DNA from: Streptomyces lunaelactis
Lineage (GTDB): Bacteria > Actinomycetota > Actinomycetes > Streptomycetales > Streptomycetaceae
Length of the DNA stretch: 64,000 nucleotides
Direction: 5' to 3'
Assembly (NCBI RefSeq): GCF_003054555.1
Contig: NZ_CP026304.1
Span: 1,984,001 to 2,048,000, forward strand
Shown: piece after piece, positions 43,822 to 52,293 of the stretch
Numbering within the stretch: the stretch's first letter is position 1
How the letters are laid out: each line of letters starts with the position of its first letter
Translations under genes and position numbers: made by a program
The notes under the pieces: generated by a model
The model's database searches: none
Told to the model about the DNA's origin: nothing
What the model saw: the letters and a program-made list of their open reading frames with translations, nothing else

Positions 43822-43845
43822 CCCCTCCCCCGCGCGGCGGAGGGG
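43822..43845 (+). terminator. Terminator hairpin after the GNAT gene
   Basis: CCCCTCC (43822-43828) pairs with GGAGGGG (43839-43845), loop CCCGCGCGGC, followed by GTTCG. It begins one base after the GNAT stop. Confidence 0.5.
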
Positions 43846-43898
43846 GTTCGTCGCAGGGCAGGAGGTGCGGGACCGCCCGGCCCGGGAGCGTGGGTGTC

Positions 43899-44879
43899 AT
43901 GACACGGACACCGCTCGCTCCCGCCGCCTTCCCCGTACCCGCCGGACGCGCCCGGACGGTGCTGTGCGCCGTCGCGATCGCCTCCTGCGTCCCCTATCTC
44001 GGGCTCAAGACCGCCTGGATCGCCGGCAGCCGGACCGGCATACCGGACGGCAGTGCGCTGCTCGACAACCGGGCCCTGATGGCCGTCGCCAACAGCATCA
44101 CCGTCCTGATGGACGGCGCCGTCATCGTCCTGGCGCTGCTGCTCGTCCAGGCCTGGGGCCGCCGCGTCCCCGCCTGGCTGCTGGCGGCCCCCATGTGGAC
44201 CGCGGGCGGCCTGCTGCTCCCGATCATGGTCGGCTTCCCGGTCCAGCTGCTGGCCGGGGCCTTCACCGGGGCCGAGGCCGAGCGCTCCACGAGTGAACCC
44301 TTCCTCGACGAGTGGGTCTTCGGCGTCGTCTACTCCGGTTTCATCGTCCAGGGCCTGACCCTCGGCACACTCTTCGTGCTGTACGCGCGGGAGCGCTGGA
44401 ACCATGTGTGGCGGGGCCGGGTCTGGGACCTGCCCACGGCCGCCATCGGCGGGACGCTGAAGGTGACCGCCGTGGCCGCCGCCGTGCTCGCGCTCTTCCC
44501 CGCCACGATGCGCCTGCTGTGGGCGTGCGGCGCGACGACCGGTCTCTCCGAGGCACGGATCGAAGAGCGTACGGCCGACTTCTACGTACTCGAGGGGATC
44601 AGCGTCCTCTTTGTGGTCATCGCCGTGGCCGGAGCGCTGATGCTCGCTTTCCGCCGGGTCCCCGCGCTGCCGTTGAAGGCGCCGCTGGCCATGGCCTGGC
44701 TGGGCTCGGGCGCGGTGGGCTGCTGGGGCATCTGGCTGCTGATCGCCGCGGTACTGCCCGCTGGTGAAGAAGGCGGGCGGGCCTCGGGGTTGATGGCCCT
44801 GACCTACGCTGTGGGCATGATCGTCGGTCTGCTCGTCGCCACCGGGACCGCCTCGTTCCTGCGGCGGCGCGGCGCGTGA
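43899..44879 (+). CDS. Eight-helix integral membrane protein preceding a two-component system
   Basis: 326 residues from ATG 43899. About eight membrane segments can be traced, beginning VLCAVAIASCVPYLGLKTAWIAG (about 17-39) and ending MALTYAVGMIVGLLVATGTASFL. A conserved-looking luminal stretch AGAFTGAEAERSTSEPFLDEWVFGVVYSG lies between helices 3 and 4. No transporter motif is evident. The stop overlaps the histidine kinase start by four bases (GTGA), which strongly suggests it works with the kinase, perhaps as sensor input or output target. Confidence 0.85.
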   Translation: MTRTPLAPAAFPVPAGRARTVLCAVAIASCVPYLGLKTAWIAGSRTGIPDGSALLDNRALMAVANSITVLMDGAVIVLALLLVQAWGRRVPAWLLAAPMWTAGGLLLPIMVGFPVQLLAGAFTGAEAERSTSEPFLDEWVFGVVYSGFIVQGLTLGTLFVLYARERWNHVWRGRVWDLPTAAIGGTLKVTAVAAAVLALFPATMRLLWACGATTGLSEARIEERTADFYVLEGISVLFVVIAVAGALMLAFRRVPALPLKAPLAMAWLGSGAVGCWGIWLLIAAVLPAGEEGGRASGLMALTYAVGMIVGLLVATGTASFLRRRGA

Positions 44880-46123
44880 AAAGAGTGCTCAAGGCGTCCG
44901 TCCGGGCGCTGTTCGGGATGCGGGCCAGGCTTCGCTGGGTCCATCTGATCCTGGGCGGCGCCCTGTTGATGCCGTACTGGCTGGTGGGCACGGTGGTCGT
45001 CGGCCCGCTCCTCGGTTCGGGCAACATGTTCTCCAACTCCCTCGCCGTGCAGTTCGGCGCGTATGGCGTCGCCCTGCCGATCGCCGCGGCGACCGCGCTG
45101 TTCCCGCTCGCCCGACCGGTGTCGGTGGCGGTGGCCAAGGCGCTGTGCGGGGTGCCCGCCGAGCTGTTCGCGGAGGGGCCGGCGCGCTCGCGGGCCGCGC
45201 GGCTGCGGACCTCGGGCTGGTTCACGCTGCATGTGGGGATCGGCGCGCTGATCAGCGGGGCCACGCTCGCGCTGCCGCCGTTCGCCGTGAGCTTGATCGT
45301 GGTGCCGTTCTTCCCCTCGCTGCGGGACTGGCTGGAGATGCCGCACTACCCGGCCTGGCAGCTGGCCCTGTTCCCGTTCGCCGGGATCGCCATGCTGATC
45401 GCGCTCGCCGCCTGTGCGGCGGCGGCCGGGGCACTGCTGGCCCGCCAGGCGCAGGTCCTTCTCGGCCACACCCCCGCGGACCGGCTGGCCGCCGCGGAGC
45501 GCCGGGCCACCGAACTGGCCGAGCGCAACCGGCTCGCCCGCGAGCTGCACGACTCGGTGGGCCACGCCCTGAGCGCCGTCACCCTGCAGGCGGGCGCGGC
45601 CCGCAGGGTCCTGGACAGCGATCCGGATTTCGTACGGGAGGCACTGGCCGCGATCGAGGAGACCACCCGGCGCACGGTGGGCGAACTCGACTCCGTACTG
45701 GGCCTGTTGCGCCAGGACGACGACCACACCACCCAGCTCGGCGGACCGGCCCTGGACACCCTGGACGGAATGCTCGCGCGCAGTGGGGTCCCGGTGTCGC
45801 TCATCGCCGACGGCGACCTGGCGGCCGTCCCCGCGCCCGTCTCCCGCGAGGCGTACCGCATCGTCCAGGAGGGCCTGAGCAACGCCCTGCGCCACGCCGG
45901 GGCGCCCCCCGTGTCCCTGTGGATCGCCCTGCGCGGCGAGGAGTTGGAGATCACGATGGAGAATCCGCTGCCCGGCAGGGCCCCGGCGGTCCGCCCGGGA
46001 GGCGGCCGCGGAGTGCGCGGCATCGCCGAGCGGGCCACGCTGCTCGGCGGGCACGCGCAGGCGGGCCCCGAGGGTGCGCTGTGGCGGCTGTCGGCCCGGC
46101 TCCCCCTGGCGGGCCGCCGATGA
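44876..46123 (+). CDS. Sensor histidine kinase, NarL/DesK type
   Basis: 415 residues from GTG 44876. Residues about 20-190 hold four to five membrane helices with little extracytoplasmic sequence, so the signal is probably sensed in the membrane. The dimerisation helix has RLARELHDSVGHALSAVTLQAGAARRVL with phosphoacceptor His225. The HATPase domain shows REAYRIVQEGLSNALRHAG (N box) and PGGGRGVRGIAERATLLGGHA (G box). Coupled by overlap to the membrane protein upstream and the response regulator downstream. Confidence 0.95.
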   Translation: MKRVLKASVRALFGMRARLRWVHLILGGALLMPYWLVGTVVVGPLLGSGNMFSNSLAVQFGAYGVALPIAAATALFPLARPVSVAVAKALCGVPAELFAEGPARSRAARLRTSGWFTLHVGIGALISGATLALPPFAVSLIVVPFFPSLRDWLEMPHYPAWQLALFPFAGIAMLIALAACAAAAGALLARQAQVLLGHTPADRLAAAERRATELAERNRLARELHDSVGHALSAVTLQAGAARRVLDSDPDFVREALAAIEETTRRTVGELDSVLGLLRQDDDHTTQLGGPALDTLDGMLARSGVPVSLIADGDLAAVPAPVSREAYRIVQEGLSNALRHAGAPPVSLWIALRGEELEITMENPLPGRAPAVRPGGGRGVRGIAERATLLGGHAQAGPEGALWRLSARLPLAGRR

Positions 46124-46776
46124 GCGCGATCCGGGTCGTCATCGCCGACGACGAGCGGATGGTCCGTACGGCGCTGCGCGTCATCCTAGACGCCGAGCCC
46201 GACCTGGAGGTGATCGGCGAGGCGTCGACGGGCGCGGAGGCGGTGTCGGTGGTGCGCGAGCTGCGCCCCGATGTGGTGCTGATGGATGTGCGGATGCCCG
46301 AGATCGACGGCATCCGGGCCACCGAGCAGATCCTGGGCACCCTGGCGGAGCCGCCCCGGATCGTGGTGGTGACGACCTTCGAGAACGACTCCTATGTGTA
46401 CGACGCGCTGCGCGCGGGAGCGGCCGGTTTTCTGCTCAAGCGAGCAGCCGCCGAGGAGCTCGTCCAGGCCGTCCGTCTCGTCGCCCGCAGCGACTCGCTG
46501 CTCTTCCCGTCGGCACTGCGCTCCCTGGCCGCCGAGTACGGCAGCCGGCAGCCGGCCGCTCCCCCGCCGTGGGCGGCCAGGCTGACCGAGCGCGAGGCCG
46601 AGGTGCTGCGGCTGATGGCGACGGGCCTGACCAACGCGGAGATCGCCGGCAGGATGGGTGTGGGTCCCGCGACGGCGAAGACGCATGTGGCGGCGGTCCT
46701 CGCGAAGACGGGCGCCAGGGACCGTACACAGGCGGTGATCGCGGCGTACGAGTCGGGGTTCGTCTCGCCCCGGTGA
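46120..46776 (+). CDS. LuxR/NarL-type response regulator
   Basis: 218 residues from ATG 46120 (ATGA overlap with the kinase). Receiver: IRVVIADDERMVRTALRVIL with acidic pair, phosphoacceptor Asp in DVVLMDVRMPEIDGI near residue 54, the Thr in IVVVTTFEND and Lys in AGFLLKRAAAEEL. The C-terminal LuxR HTH reads LTEREAEVLRLMATGLTNAEIAGRMGVGPATAKTHVAAVLAKTGARDRTQAVIAAYE. Paired with the kinase at 44876. Regulon unknown; the membrane-protein gene of the same operon is one likely target. Confidence 0.96.
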   Translation: MSAIRVVIADDERMVRTALRVILDAEPDLEVIGEASTGAEAVSVVRELRPDVVLMDVRMPEIDGIRATEQILGTLAEPPRIVVVTTFENDSYVYDALRAGAAGFLLKRAAAEELVQAVRLVARSDSLLFPSALRSLAAEYGSRQPAAPPPWAARLTEREAEVLRLMATGLTNAEIAGRMGVGPATAKTHVAAVLAKTGARDRTQAVIAAYESGFVSPR

Positions 46777-46818
46777 CGCGGAGATGGACATGAGGAATTC
46801 CTGAGAAACCTGAGAAAG

Positions 46819-46858
46819 GGGACGAACGGGGAACGGCTTCCCGAGTCCCGCTCGTCCC
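46819..46858 (+). promoter_or_regulatory. Hairpin in the 5' leader of the PBP gene
   Basis: GGGACGAACGGG (46819-46830) pairs with CCCGCTCGTCCC (46847-46858) with one mismatch, 8 bases before the ATG. The only purine-rich ribosome-like site (GAGGG) touches the ATG directly, so the structure may affect initiation or the promoter. Confidence 0.4.
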
Positions 46859-46866
46859 TACGAGGG

Positions 46867-48318
46867 ATGAACAAGACGATCAGGAACGCCGCGGTCTTCA
46901 GTCTGCTGCTGGTCCTCGCCCTGCTGGTGCGGGCGACCTGGGTCCAGGCGTACGAAGCCACGGCACTCGCGGACAACGACAAGAACCGGCGCAAGATCAT
47001 CGCGCAGTACGCGCAGCCGCTCGGCGACATCGTCGTGGCCGGATCGGCGGTCACCGGCTCGAAGCGGACGACCGGCGGCGATCTCGCGTACAAACGCACG
47101 TACACCGACGGCGCGCTCTACGCCGCGGTCACCGGCTACAGCTCGCAGGCGTACGGCGCGACCCAGCTGGAGGGCATCTACAGCCATGTCCTCGACGGCA
47201 CCGACAGCCGGCTGAAGAACCCCATCGACGCGCTCACCGGCAAGCAGCAGGAGCCGGGCGATGTGCTGACCACCATCGACCCGGCGGTCCAGAAGGCGGG
47301 CTACCAGGCACTCGGCGACACCAAGGGCGCCGCAGTCGCCATCGACCCGAAGACCGGGAAGATCCTGGGGATGGTCAGCACCCCCTCGTACGACCCCTCG
47401 AAGATCAGCGGGACGACGGACGGCGAGACCTGGCAGAAGCTCCTGGCCGACCCGGACAAGCCGCTGGTGAACCGGGCACTGCGGCAGCCGCTGCCACCCG
47501 GCTCGACCTTCAAGCTGGTGGTCGCGGCGGCGGCCCTGGAGGACGGGCGCTACGCGTCGGTGGACGCGAGGACGGACAGCCCCGATCCGTACACCCCGCC
47601 CGGCACGAGCCGGGCCCTGGAGAACGAGAACAAGTCCGCGCCCTGCGAGAACGCGAGCCTGCGCACCGCACTCCAGTACTCCTGCAACAACGTCTTCGGG
47701 AAGCTCGCCGTCGATCTCGGCCAGGACAAGGTCCGGGCGATGGCGGAGAAGTTCGGCTTCAACGACACGAAGCAGGACTCCCCCGTGCGGGCCCTGCCGA
47801 GCGTGTATCCGACCGGCATGGACAAGCCCTCGACCGCCTACAGCGGCATCGGCCAGTTCGATGTGACCGCGACTCCCCTGCAGATGGCCATGGTCTCGGC
47901 GGCCATCGCCAACGACGGCGTCATGCGGTCGCCGCACATGGTTTCCAAGGTCGTGGACGCCGACGGCAGCACGCTCAACTCCTACGAGGACGGCGCGTCG
48001 CAGCGCATCGTCTCCTCATCGACCGCCGAGCAGCTGCGGAGCGCGATGGTCACCGTGGTGGACAAGGGCACCGGGACCAACGCCCGGATCGACGGCGCGG
48101 AGGTGGGCGGCAAGACGGGCACCGCCCAGCACGGCGAGAACAACAGCAAGACGCCGTACGCCTGGTTCACCTCCTACGCCAAGGACTCCTCCACCGGCAA
48201 GGAGGTCGCGGTCGCCGTGCTGATCGAGGACTCGGGCGCCGCCCGCTCGGAGGTCAGCGGCAACGGTCTGGCCGCGCCCATCGCGAAGAAGATGATGGCC
48301 GCGGCCCTGACGTCCTGA
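46867..48318 (+). CDS. Penicillin-binding transpeptidase domain protein (class B PBP, FtsI/PbpA-like)
   Basis: 483 residues. One N-terminal membrane helix (AAVFSLLLVLALLVRATWVQAYE) is followed by the class B dimerisation region (NRRKIIAQYAQPLGDIVVAGSAVTGSKRT, YKRTYTDGALYAAVTGYSSQAYGATQLEG). The transpeptidase domain has all three catalytic motifs: STFK with Ser213 and Lys216, SCN with Ser272, and KTGT at residue 416. It crosslinks peptidoglycan outside the membrane. The size and sequence resemble PbpA of the ftsW-pbpA-pknB region, but no rodA/ftsW or kinase gene is adjacent, so this is a stand-alone paralogue. Confidence 0.93.
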   Translation: MNKTIRNAAVFSLLLVLALLVRATWVQAYEATALADNDKNRRKIIAQYAQPLGDIVVAGSAVTGSKRTTGGDLAYKRTYTDGALYAAVTGYSSQAYGATQLEGIYSHVLDGTDSRLKNPIDALTGKQQEPGDVLTTIDPAVQKAGYQALGDTKGAAVAIDPKTGKILGMVSTPSYDPSKISGTTDGETWQKLLADPDKPLVNRALRQPLPPGSTFKLVVAAAALEDGRYASVDARTDSPDPYTPPGTSRALENENKSAPCENASLRTALQYSCNNVFGKLAVDLGQDKVRAMAEKFGFNDTKQDSPVRALPSVYPTGMDKPSTAYSGIGQFDVTATPLQMAMVSAAIANDGVMRSPHMVSKVVDADGSTLNSYEDGASQRIVSSSTAEQLRSAMVTVVDKGTGTNARIDGAEVGGKTGTAQHGENNSKTPYAWFTSYAKDSSTGKEVAVAVLIEDSGAARSEVSGNGLAAPIAKKMMAAALTS

Positions 48319-48321
48319 CCC

Positions 48322-49728
48322 CTACTTGACGCCGAGGAGCTGCTCGAGCGGGTCGATCGCGAAGTAGACCGCGAACAGCGCCGCCGTGCCCCACAGCAGC
48401 CAGTGCACGTCGCGCGCCTTGCCCAGCACCGTCTTGATGACGACGTAGGCGAGGAAGCCGGCGCCGATGCCGTTGGTGATGGAGTACGTGAACGGCATGA
48501 CCGCGATCGTCAGGAAGGCCGGGATGGCGATCTCGTACCGCTCCCAGTCGATGTGCCGCACCTGCGCCATCAGCAGGAAGCCGACGGCGACGAGCGCGGG
48601 GGCGGCGGCCTGGGCCGGGACGACGGTCGCGAGCGGGGTGAAGAAGAGCGCGAGCGCGAACAGCGCGCCGGTGACCACGGAGGCGAATCCGGTGCGCGCG
48701 CCCTCGCCGACGCCGGCCGCCGATTCGATGTACGAGGTGTTGGAGGACGCGGAGGCCGCGCCGCCCGCCACCGCGGCGGCGCCGTCGATCAGCAGCACCC
48801 GGCCGAGGTTCGGGACCTTGCCGTTCTCGTCCAGCAGACCGGCCTCGTTGGAGATGCCGACGACCGTGCCCATGGTGTCGAAGAAGTCGCTGAGGATCAG
48901 CGTGAAGACGAGCAGGACAAGGGTGACGACCCCGATCTGCTCGAAGGCGCCGAAGAGGCTGAAGTCGCCGACGAGCCCGAAGTCGGGCGCGGCCACGACA
49001 TCGTCGGGCACGGACGGAACGGTCAGTCCCCAGGCGAGCGGGTCGATGTCGGCGTTCTCGTTGATGACGATCGCCAGGACGGTCATGGCGACGATGGAGA
49101 TGAGGATCGCGCCCTTCACCTTGCGGGCCATCAGCGCGACGGTGAGCAGGACGCCGAGACAGAAGACGAGGACGGGCCAGCCGGAGAGGTGTCCGCTCGC
49201 GCCGAGCTGCACGGGCACGGAGCCGGTGTCGCCGGGGATGCGGGTGGCGAAGCCCGCGTCGACGAAGCCGATGAAGGCGATGAAGAGGCCGATGCCGACG
49301 CTGATGGCCTGCTTGAGCGAGGACGGGATGGCGTGCATGACGGCCTCGCGCAGTCCGGTGACGACCAGGACGCAGATGAGGATGCCTTCGAGTACGACAA
49401 GCCCCATCGCGTCGGGCCAGCTCATCAGCGGCGCTATCTGGAAGGCGACGACGGCGTTGAGCCCGAGTCCGGCGGCGATGGCGAGCGGCAGATTGCCGCC
49501 GATGCCCATGATCACGGTCATCACAGCGGCCACCAGGGCGGTGACGGTGACCAGTTGGGGACCGGAGAGGTGGGCGCCGAACTTGTCCTCGGCGCTGCCC
49601 AGGATGATCGGGTTGAGCACGAGAATGTAGGCCATCGTGAAGAACGTGGCGAAGCCGCCGCGTATCTCGCGCGCATAGGTCGAGCCTCGTGCGCTGATAT
49701 GGAAGTAGCGGTCGACCTGTGCGGACAT
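48322..49728 (-). CDS. NCS2 family purine/pyrimidine permease (AzgA/GhxP-like)
   Basis: 468 residues from the ATG complementary to 49726-49728 (AGGAGTGCC upstream). Hydrophobic throughout with about 12-14 helices. AzgA-subfamily signatures: REIRGGFATFFTMAYILVLNPIIL near residue 22, GIGGNLPLAIAAGLGLNAVVAFQ near 75, LKQAISVGIGLFIAFIGFVDAGF, DFFDTMGTVVGISNEAGLLDENGK and SASSNTSYIESAAGVGEGARTGFASVV (TSYIES substrate motif). Imports adenine, guanine or hypoxanthine by proton symport. Ends four bases from the convergent PBP stop. Confidence 0.95.
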   Translation of the reverse strand: MSAQVDRYFHISARGSTYAREIRGGFATFFTMAYILVLNPIILGSAEDKFGAHLSGPQLVTVTALVAAVMTVIMGIGGNLPLAIAAGLGLNAVVAFQIAPLMSWPDAMGLVVLEGILICVLVVTGLREAVMHAIPSSLKQAISVGIGLFIAFIGFVDAGFATRIPGDTGSVPVQLGASGHLSGWPVLVFCLGVLLTVALMARKVKGAILISIVAMTVLAIVINENADIDPLAWGLTVPSVPDDVVAAPDFGLVGDFSLFGAFEQIGVVTLVLLVFTLILSDFFDTMGTVVGISNEAGLLDENGKVPNLGRVLLIDGAAAVAGGAASASSNTSYIESAAGVGEGARTGFASVVTGALFALALFFTPLATVVPAQAAAPALVAVGFLLMAQVRHIDWERYEIAIPAFLTIAVMPFTYSITNGIGAGFLAYVVIKTVLGKARDVHWLLWGTAALFAVYFAIDPLEQLLGVK

Positions 49729-49850
49729 GGCACTCCTCGTTGGCGGCGATCCGGCTGGGGGGTAGCTGGATTGTTCCTGCGAGAAGGCCGTTCCAGGTTA
49801 TGCGCGTGTTACTTCGCACCGGACTTTCACCCCGCGTACGGATCCGGGGG

Positions 49851-49945
49851 CGGCGGCGATTGAGGCGCGGGGATTGGGCGGAGCCCCAACATGAGCCTCG
49901 CCGGCGATTGAGGCGCGGGGTCTGGGGCGGAGCCCCGGCAAGGGC
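49851..49945. repeat. GC-rich extragenic repeat, second copy, itself duplicated
   Basis: Two near-identical phrases GGCGATTGAGGCGCGGGG (about 49854 and 49904), each followed by a GGGGCGGAGCCCC-type hairpin. The second lies 5 bases past the stop of the TIM-barrel-like gene. Same family as 29781-29935 and 60838-60895. Confidence 0.7.
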
Positions 49946-49949
49946 CCCG

Positions 49950-51113
49950 TCAGGCCGGCCCGGACAGCGCCGCCGACACCACCGCCAGGTCCCCGTCGGA
50001 CGCCAACCCCGCATGGTAGAGCCGCAGCTCATTCGCCCCGAGCCCCACCGCCCGCGCCGCGTCCTCCGCCAGCGTCCCCGGACTGCCCCCCATCCCCCTC
50101 ACCACCGTGAAGTTCGCGGCGAGCACGGAGCCGGCCACGCCACGGCTCGCGAAGGGCTCCAGCAGCCGCGCGCCACCCGTGCACGGCACCACCACTCCGT
50201 CCGCCACGGACAGGACATGCGCGGGGTCCACCCCCGCGTTCGCCCCGCCGTGGCAGGCCACGGGGTCCGCGTGCAGCAGCACTTGGAAGCCGGCCGGCGC
50301 GGCCGCCCGCACCGCCGCGACCGCGGACTCCTGGAGCGTGCGCGCCGTCCGTGTCCGGAAGTCCAGCGTCGCCGCCGTGAGTTCGGCGCCGAGCAGTCTC
50401 TCGATCCCGGCGTCCGACGGCGCCACGCCCGCCCAGACCGGCTCCAGCGCGTTCCGTACAGCGGCGGACAGCAGTTGCGGCTCCACGCCCTGTGCCACGT
50501 AGCCCTCAGCGCACGCGGCGCAGAAGCACAGCGACATCAGAAACTGCGCCGCGTCGCCGAGCGCCACGCCCGCGATCTTGTCGTGGGCGTGCAGATGCGC
50601 GAGGCCGTACCAGCCGCAGGACTCCAGCTCGGTGCCGCGCGCACCGGGCCGGGTCGCCGCCTCGGCCGCGAGATCCACCAGCAGGGAGCGGACGGCCGGC
50701 TGCGCGATACAGGGCGCCCAGGGGTAGCGGTCTCCGTAGGCGTTGACCACGGAGGTCTCCGGATGCTCCGCGCCGAGGCGGGAGTTGTGGGCGAGGACCA
50801 CCCAGGTGTGGACCTCGAGCCCGGCATCGGCGAGTGCGGCGGCCGCTTCGCCGTACGCGTCACCGGGGGCCCAGCCCCCGGCGGCGTACGGGCGCAGCTC
50901 CCGGCCGGCCCAGCGCGCCTCGTCCGGCTCGTAGAGCACCGCGGCGTGTTCGGCGGTGACGATCCGGTGCCGCGGGTGGCGCGGGGTCAGAGCGCGGGTG
51001 GAGTGGTAGGCGGCCGCGAGGGTGACCTGCTGGACGCCGAGGCCGGCGATGCGGGCGGCGGCGTCCGGGTCGCCGACGACGTCCCAGGGGTAGAGGAAGG
51101 CGGAGGTCTTCAC
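49950..51113 (-). CDS. Uncharacterised TIM-barrel glycosidase-like protein coupled to kdgD
   Basis: 387 residues from the GTG complementary to 51111-51113, overlapping the kdgD stop as GTGA. The sequence shows a beta/alpha pattern resembling hypothetical glycosyl hydrolase (GHL) families: SAFLYPWDVVGDPDAAARIAG, LEVHTWVVLAHNSRLGAEHPETSVVNAYGD then PWAPCIAQPAVRSLLVDLAAE (compare the CPNNPEVR-type segment of GHL proteins) and LMSLCFCAACAEGY with a CxxC. The last 120 residues include VLLHADPVACHGGANAGVD and NFTVVRGMGG. No catalytic pair is certain. Cytosolic, no signal peptide. A role on uronide-containing substrates is inferred only from context. Confidence 0.7.
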   Translation of the reverse strand: MKTSAFLYPWDVVGDPDAAARIAGLGVQQVTLAAAYHSTRALTPRHPRHRIVTAEHAAVLYEPDEARWAGRELRPYAAGGWAPGDAYGEAAAALADAGLEVHTWVVLAHNSRLGAEHPETSVVNAYGDRYPWAPCIAQPAVRSLLVDLAAEAATRPGARGTELESCGWYGLAHLHAHDKIAGVALGDAAQFLMSLCFCAACAEGYVAQGVEPQLLSAAVRNALEPVWAGVAPSDAGIERLLGAELTAATLDFRTRTARTLQESAVAAVRAAAPAGFQVLLHADPVACHGGANAGVDPAHVLSVADGVVVPCTGGARLLEPFASRGVAGSVLAANFTVVRGMGGSPGTLAEDAARAVGLGANELRLYHAGLASDGDLAVVSAALSGPA

Positions 51114-52054
51114 GCGCCGTCCTCCAGCAGCGCGCGGCCGCGTTCGATGAGTCCCGCCAGCGCCTTGATGTGGACGGCCAGGGGTTCGCTCAGCGGCGGC
51201 CGCACTTCGCCGACGTCCAGGCCTTCCAGCCGTACGCCCGCCTTGACGAGCGAGACGGCGTATCCGCGGCCCGTGTCGCGCAGTTCGACGAGCGGTACGA
51301 AGAAGCCGTCCAGCAGCCGGTTGACGGTCTTGTCGTCGCCGGTGGTCAGCGCGCGGTAGAAGGCGAGGGCGATGTCGGGGGCGAAGGCGAATACGGCGGA
51401 GGAGTACAGGGTGATGCCGATGCCCCGGTAGGCGAGGCCGGTGAGCTCGGCGGTGGGCAGCCCGTTGAAGTAGAGGAAGTCCCGCTCGGGCAGCTCGCGG
51501 CGGACGGCGCTGACGATGCGCTGCATCAGACCGAGGTCGCCGTAGCCGTCCTTGAGGCCGATGATGCCCTCGACCTGGGCGAGTTCGACGACGGTCTCGG
51601 GGGTGAAGACGGCGTTGTCGCGCTGGTAGACGATGACGTCGAGGGAGGTCGCCGCGGCGAGCGCGGTGTAGTGGCGCAGCAGTCCGGTCTGGTCGGCGAC
51701 GACCAGGTAGGGCGGCATGGCGAGGAGTCCGTCCGCGCCCGCGTCCTCGGCGAGCCGGGCGTACTGGACGGCGAGCGCGGTGCCGTAGCCCGCGCCGGCG
51801 ACGACGGGCACCTCGCCGGCCGTCTCTTCGACGGCCGCGGCGATGCAGTCGCGGAACTCCTCGGGGGTGAGAGCGTGGAACTCGCCCGTGCCGCAGCACG
51901 CGAAGACCGCGGCCGCGCCGGAGTCGATGCCGGTTCTCACATGGGCGCGGAAGGCATCGAGGTCGAGGCTGCCGTCCGGTCCGTACGCGGTGACGGGGAA
52001 GAACAGCGGTCCTTCGACCCGGGTGAGCCGGGCGGCGAGCGGGGCTGAGGTCAC
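51110..52054 (-). CDS. kdgD: 5-dehydro-4-deoxyglucarate dehydratase KdgD
   Basis: 314 residues, DapA/NAL superfamily TIM barrel. KdgD features: VEGPLFFPVTAYGPDGSLDLDAFRAHVRTGIDSGAAAVFACCGTGEFHALTPEE near the start, Tyr143 in VIVYQRDNAVF, Schiff-base Lys168 in GIIGLKDGYGDLGLMQRI and YFNGLPTAE. It dehydrates and decarboxylates 5-keto-4-deoxyglucarate to alpha-ketoglutaric semialdehyde. Divergent from the uronate dehydrogenase, and its product is the substrate of the dehydrogenase at 40903-42441. Confidence 0.95.
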   Translation of the reverse strand: MTSAPLAARLTRVEGPLFFPVTAYGPDGSLDLDAFRAHVRTGIDSGAAAVFACCGTGEFHALTPEEFRDCIAAAVEETAGEVPVVAGAGYGTALAVQYARLAEDAGADGLLAMPPYLVVADQTGLLRHYTALAAATSLDVIVYQRDNAVFTPETVVELAQVEGIIGLKDGYGDLGLMQRIVSAVRRELPERDFLYFNGLPTAELTGLAYRGIGITLYSSAVFAFAPDIALAFYRALTTGDDKTVNRLLDGFFVPLVELRDTGRGYAVSLVKAGVRLEGLDVGEVRPPLSEPLAVHIKALAGLIERGRALLEDGA

Positions 52055-52293
52055 GGGCGCTCCCTGGGCCGTGCACCGAGCCTGTCGACCCGTGCACCAT
52101 TCTGATCGACGTCCATATTTCTGAACGCCGTCACGCTAAGGCAGCCGCGTGGCGCCGGTCAAGACGGAAAACCGCAACTCAGAGGCGGAGTCGGACCCTC
52201 CGCGCGACACTTGACGGCATCCGGACCACTCCCTAGCGTTTCCACGAATGTGAATGCCGTCTACGGACCTGAGCATTTCGAGGAGATCCACCC

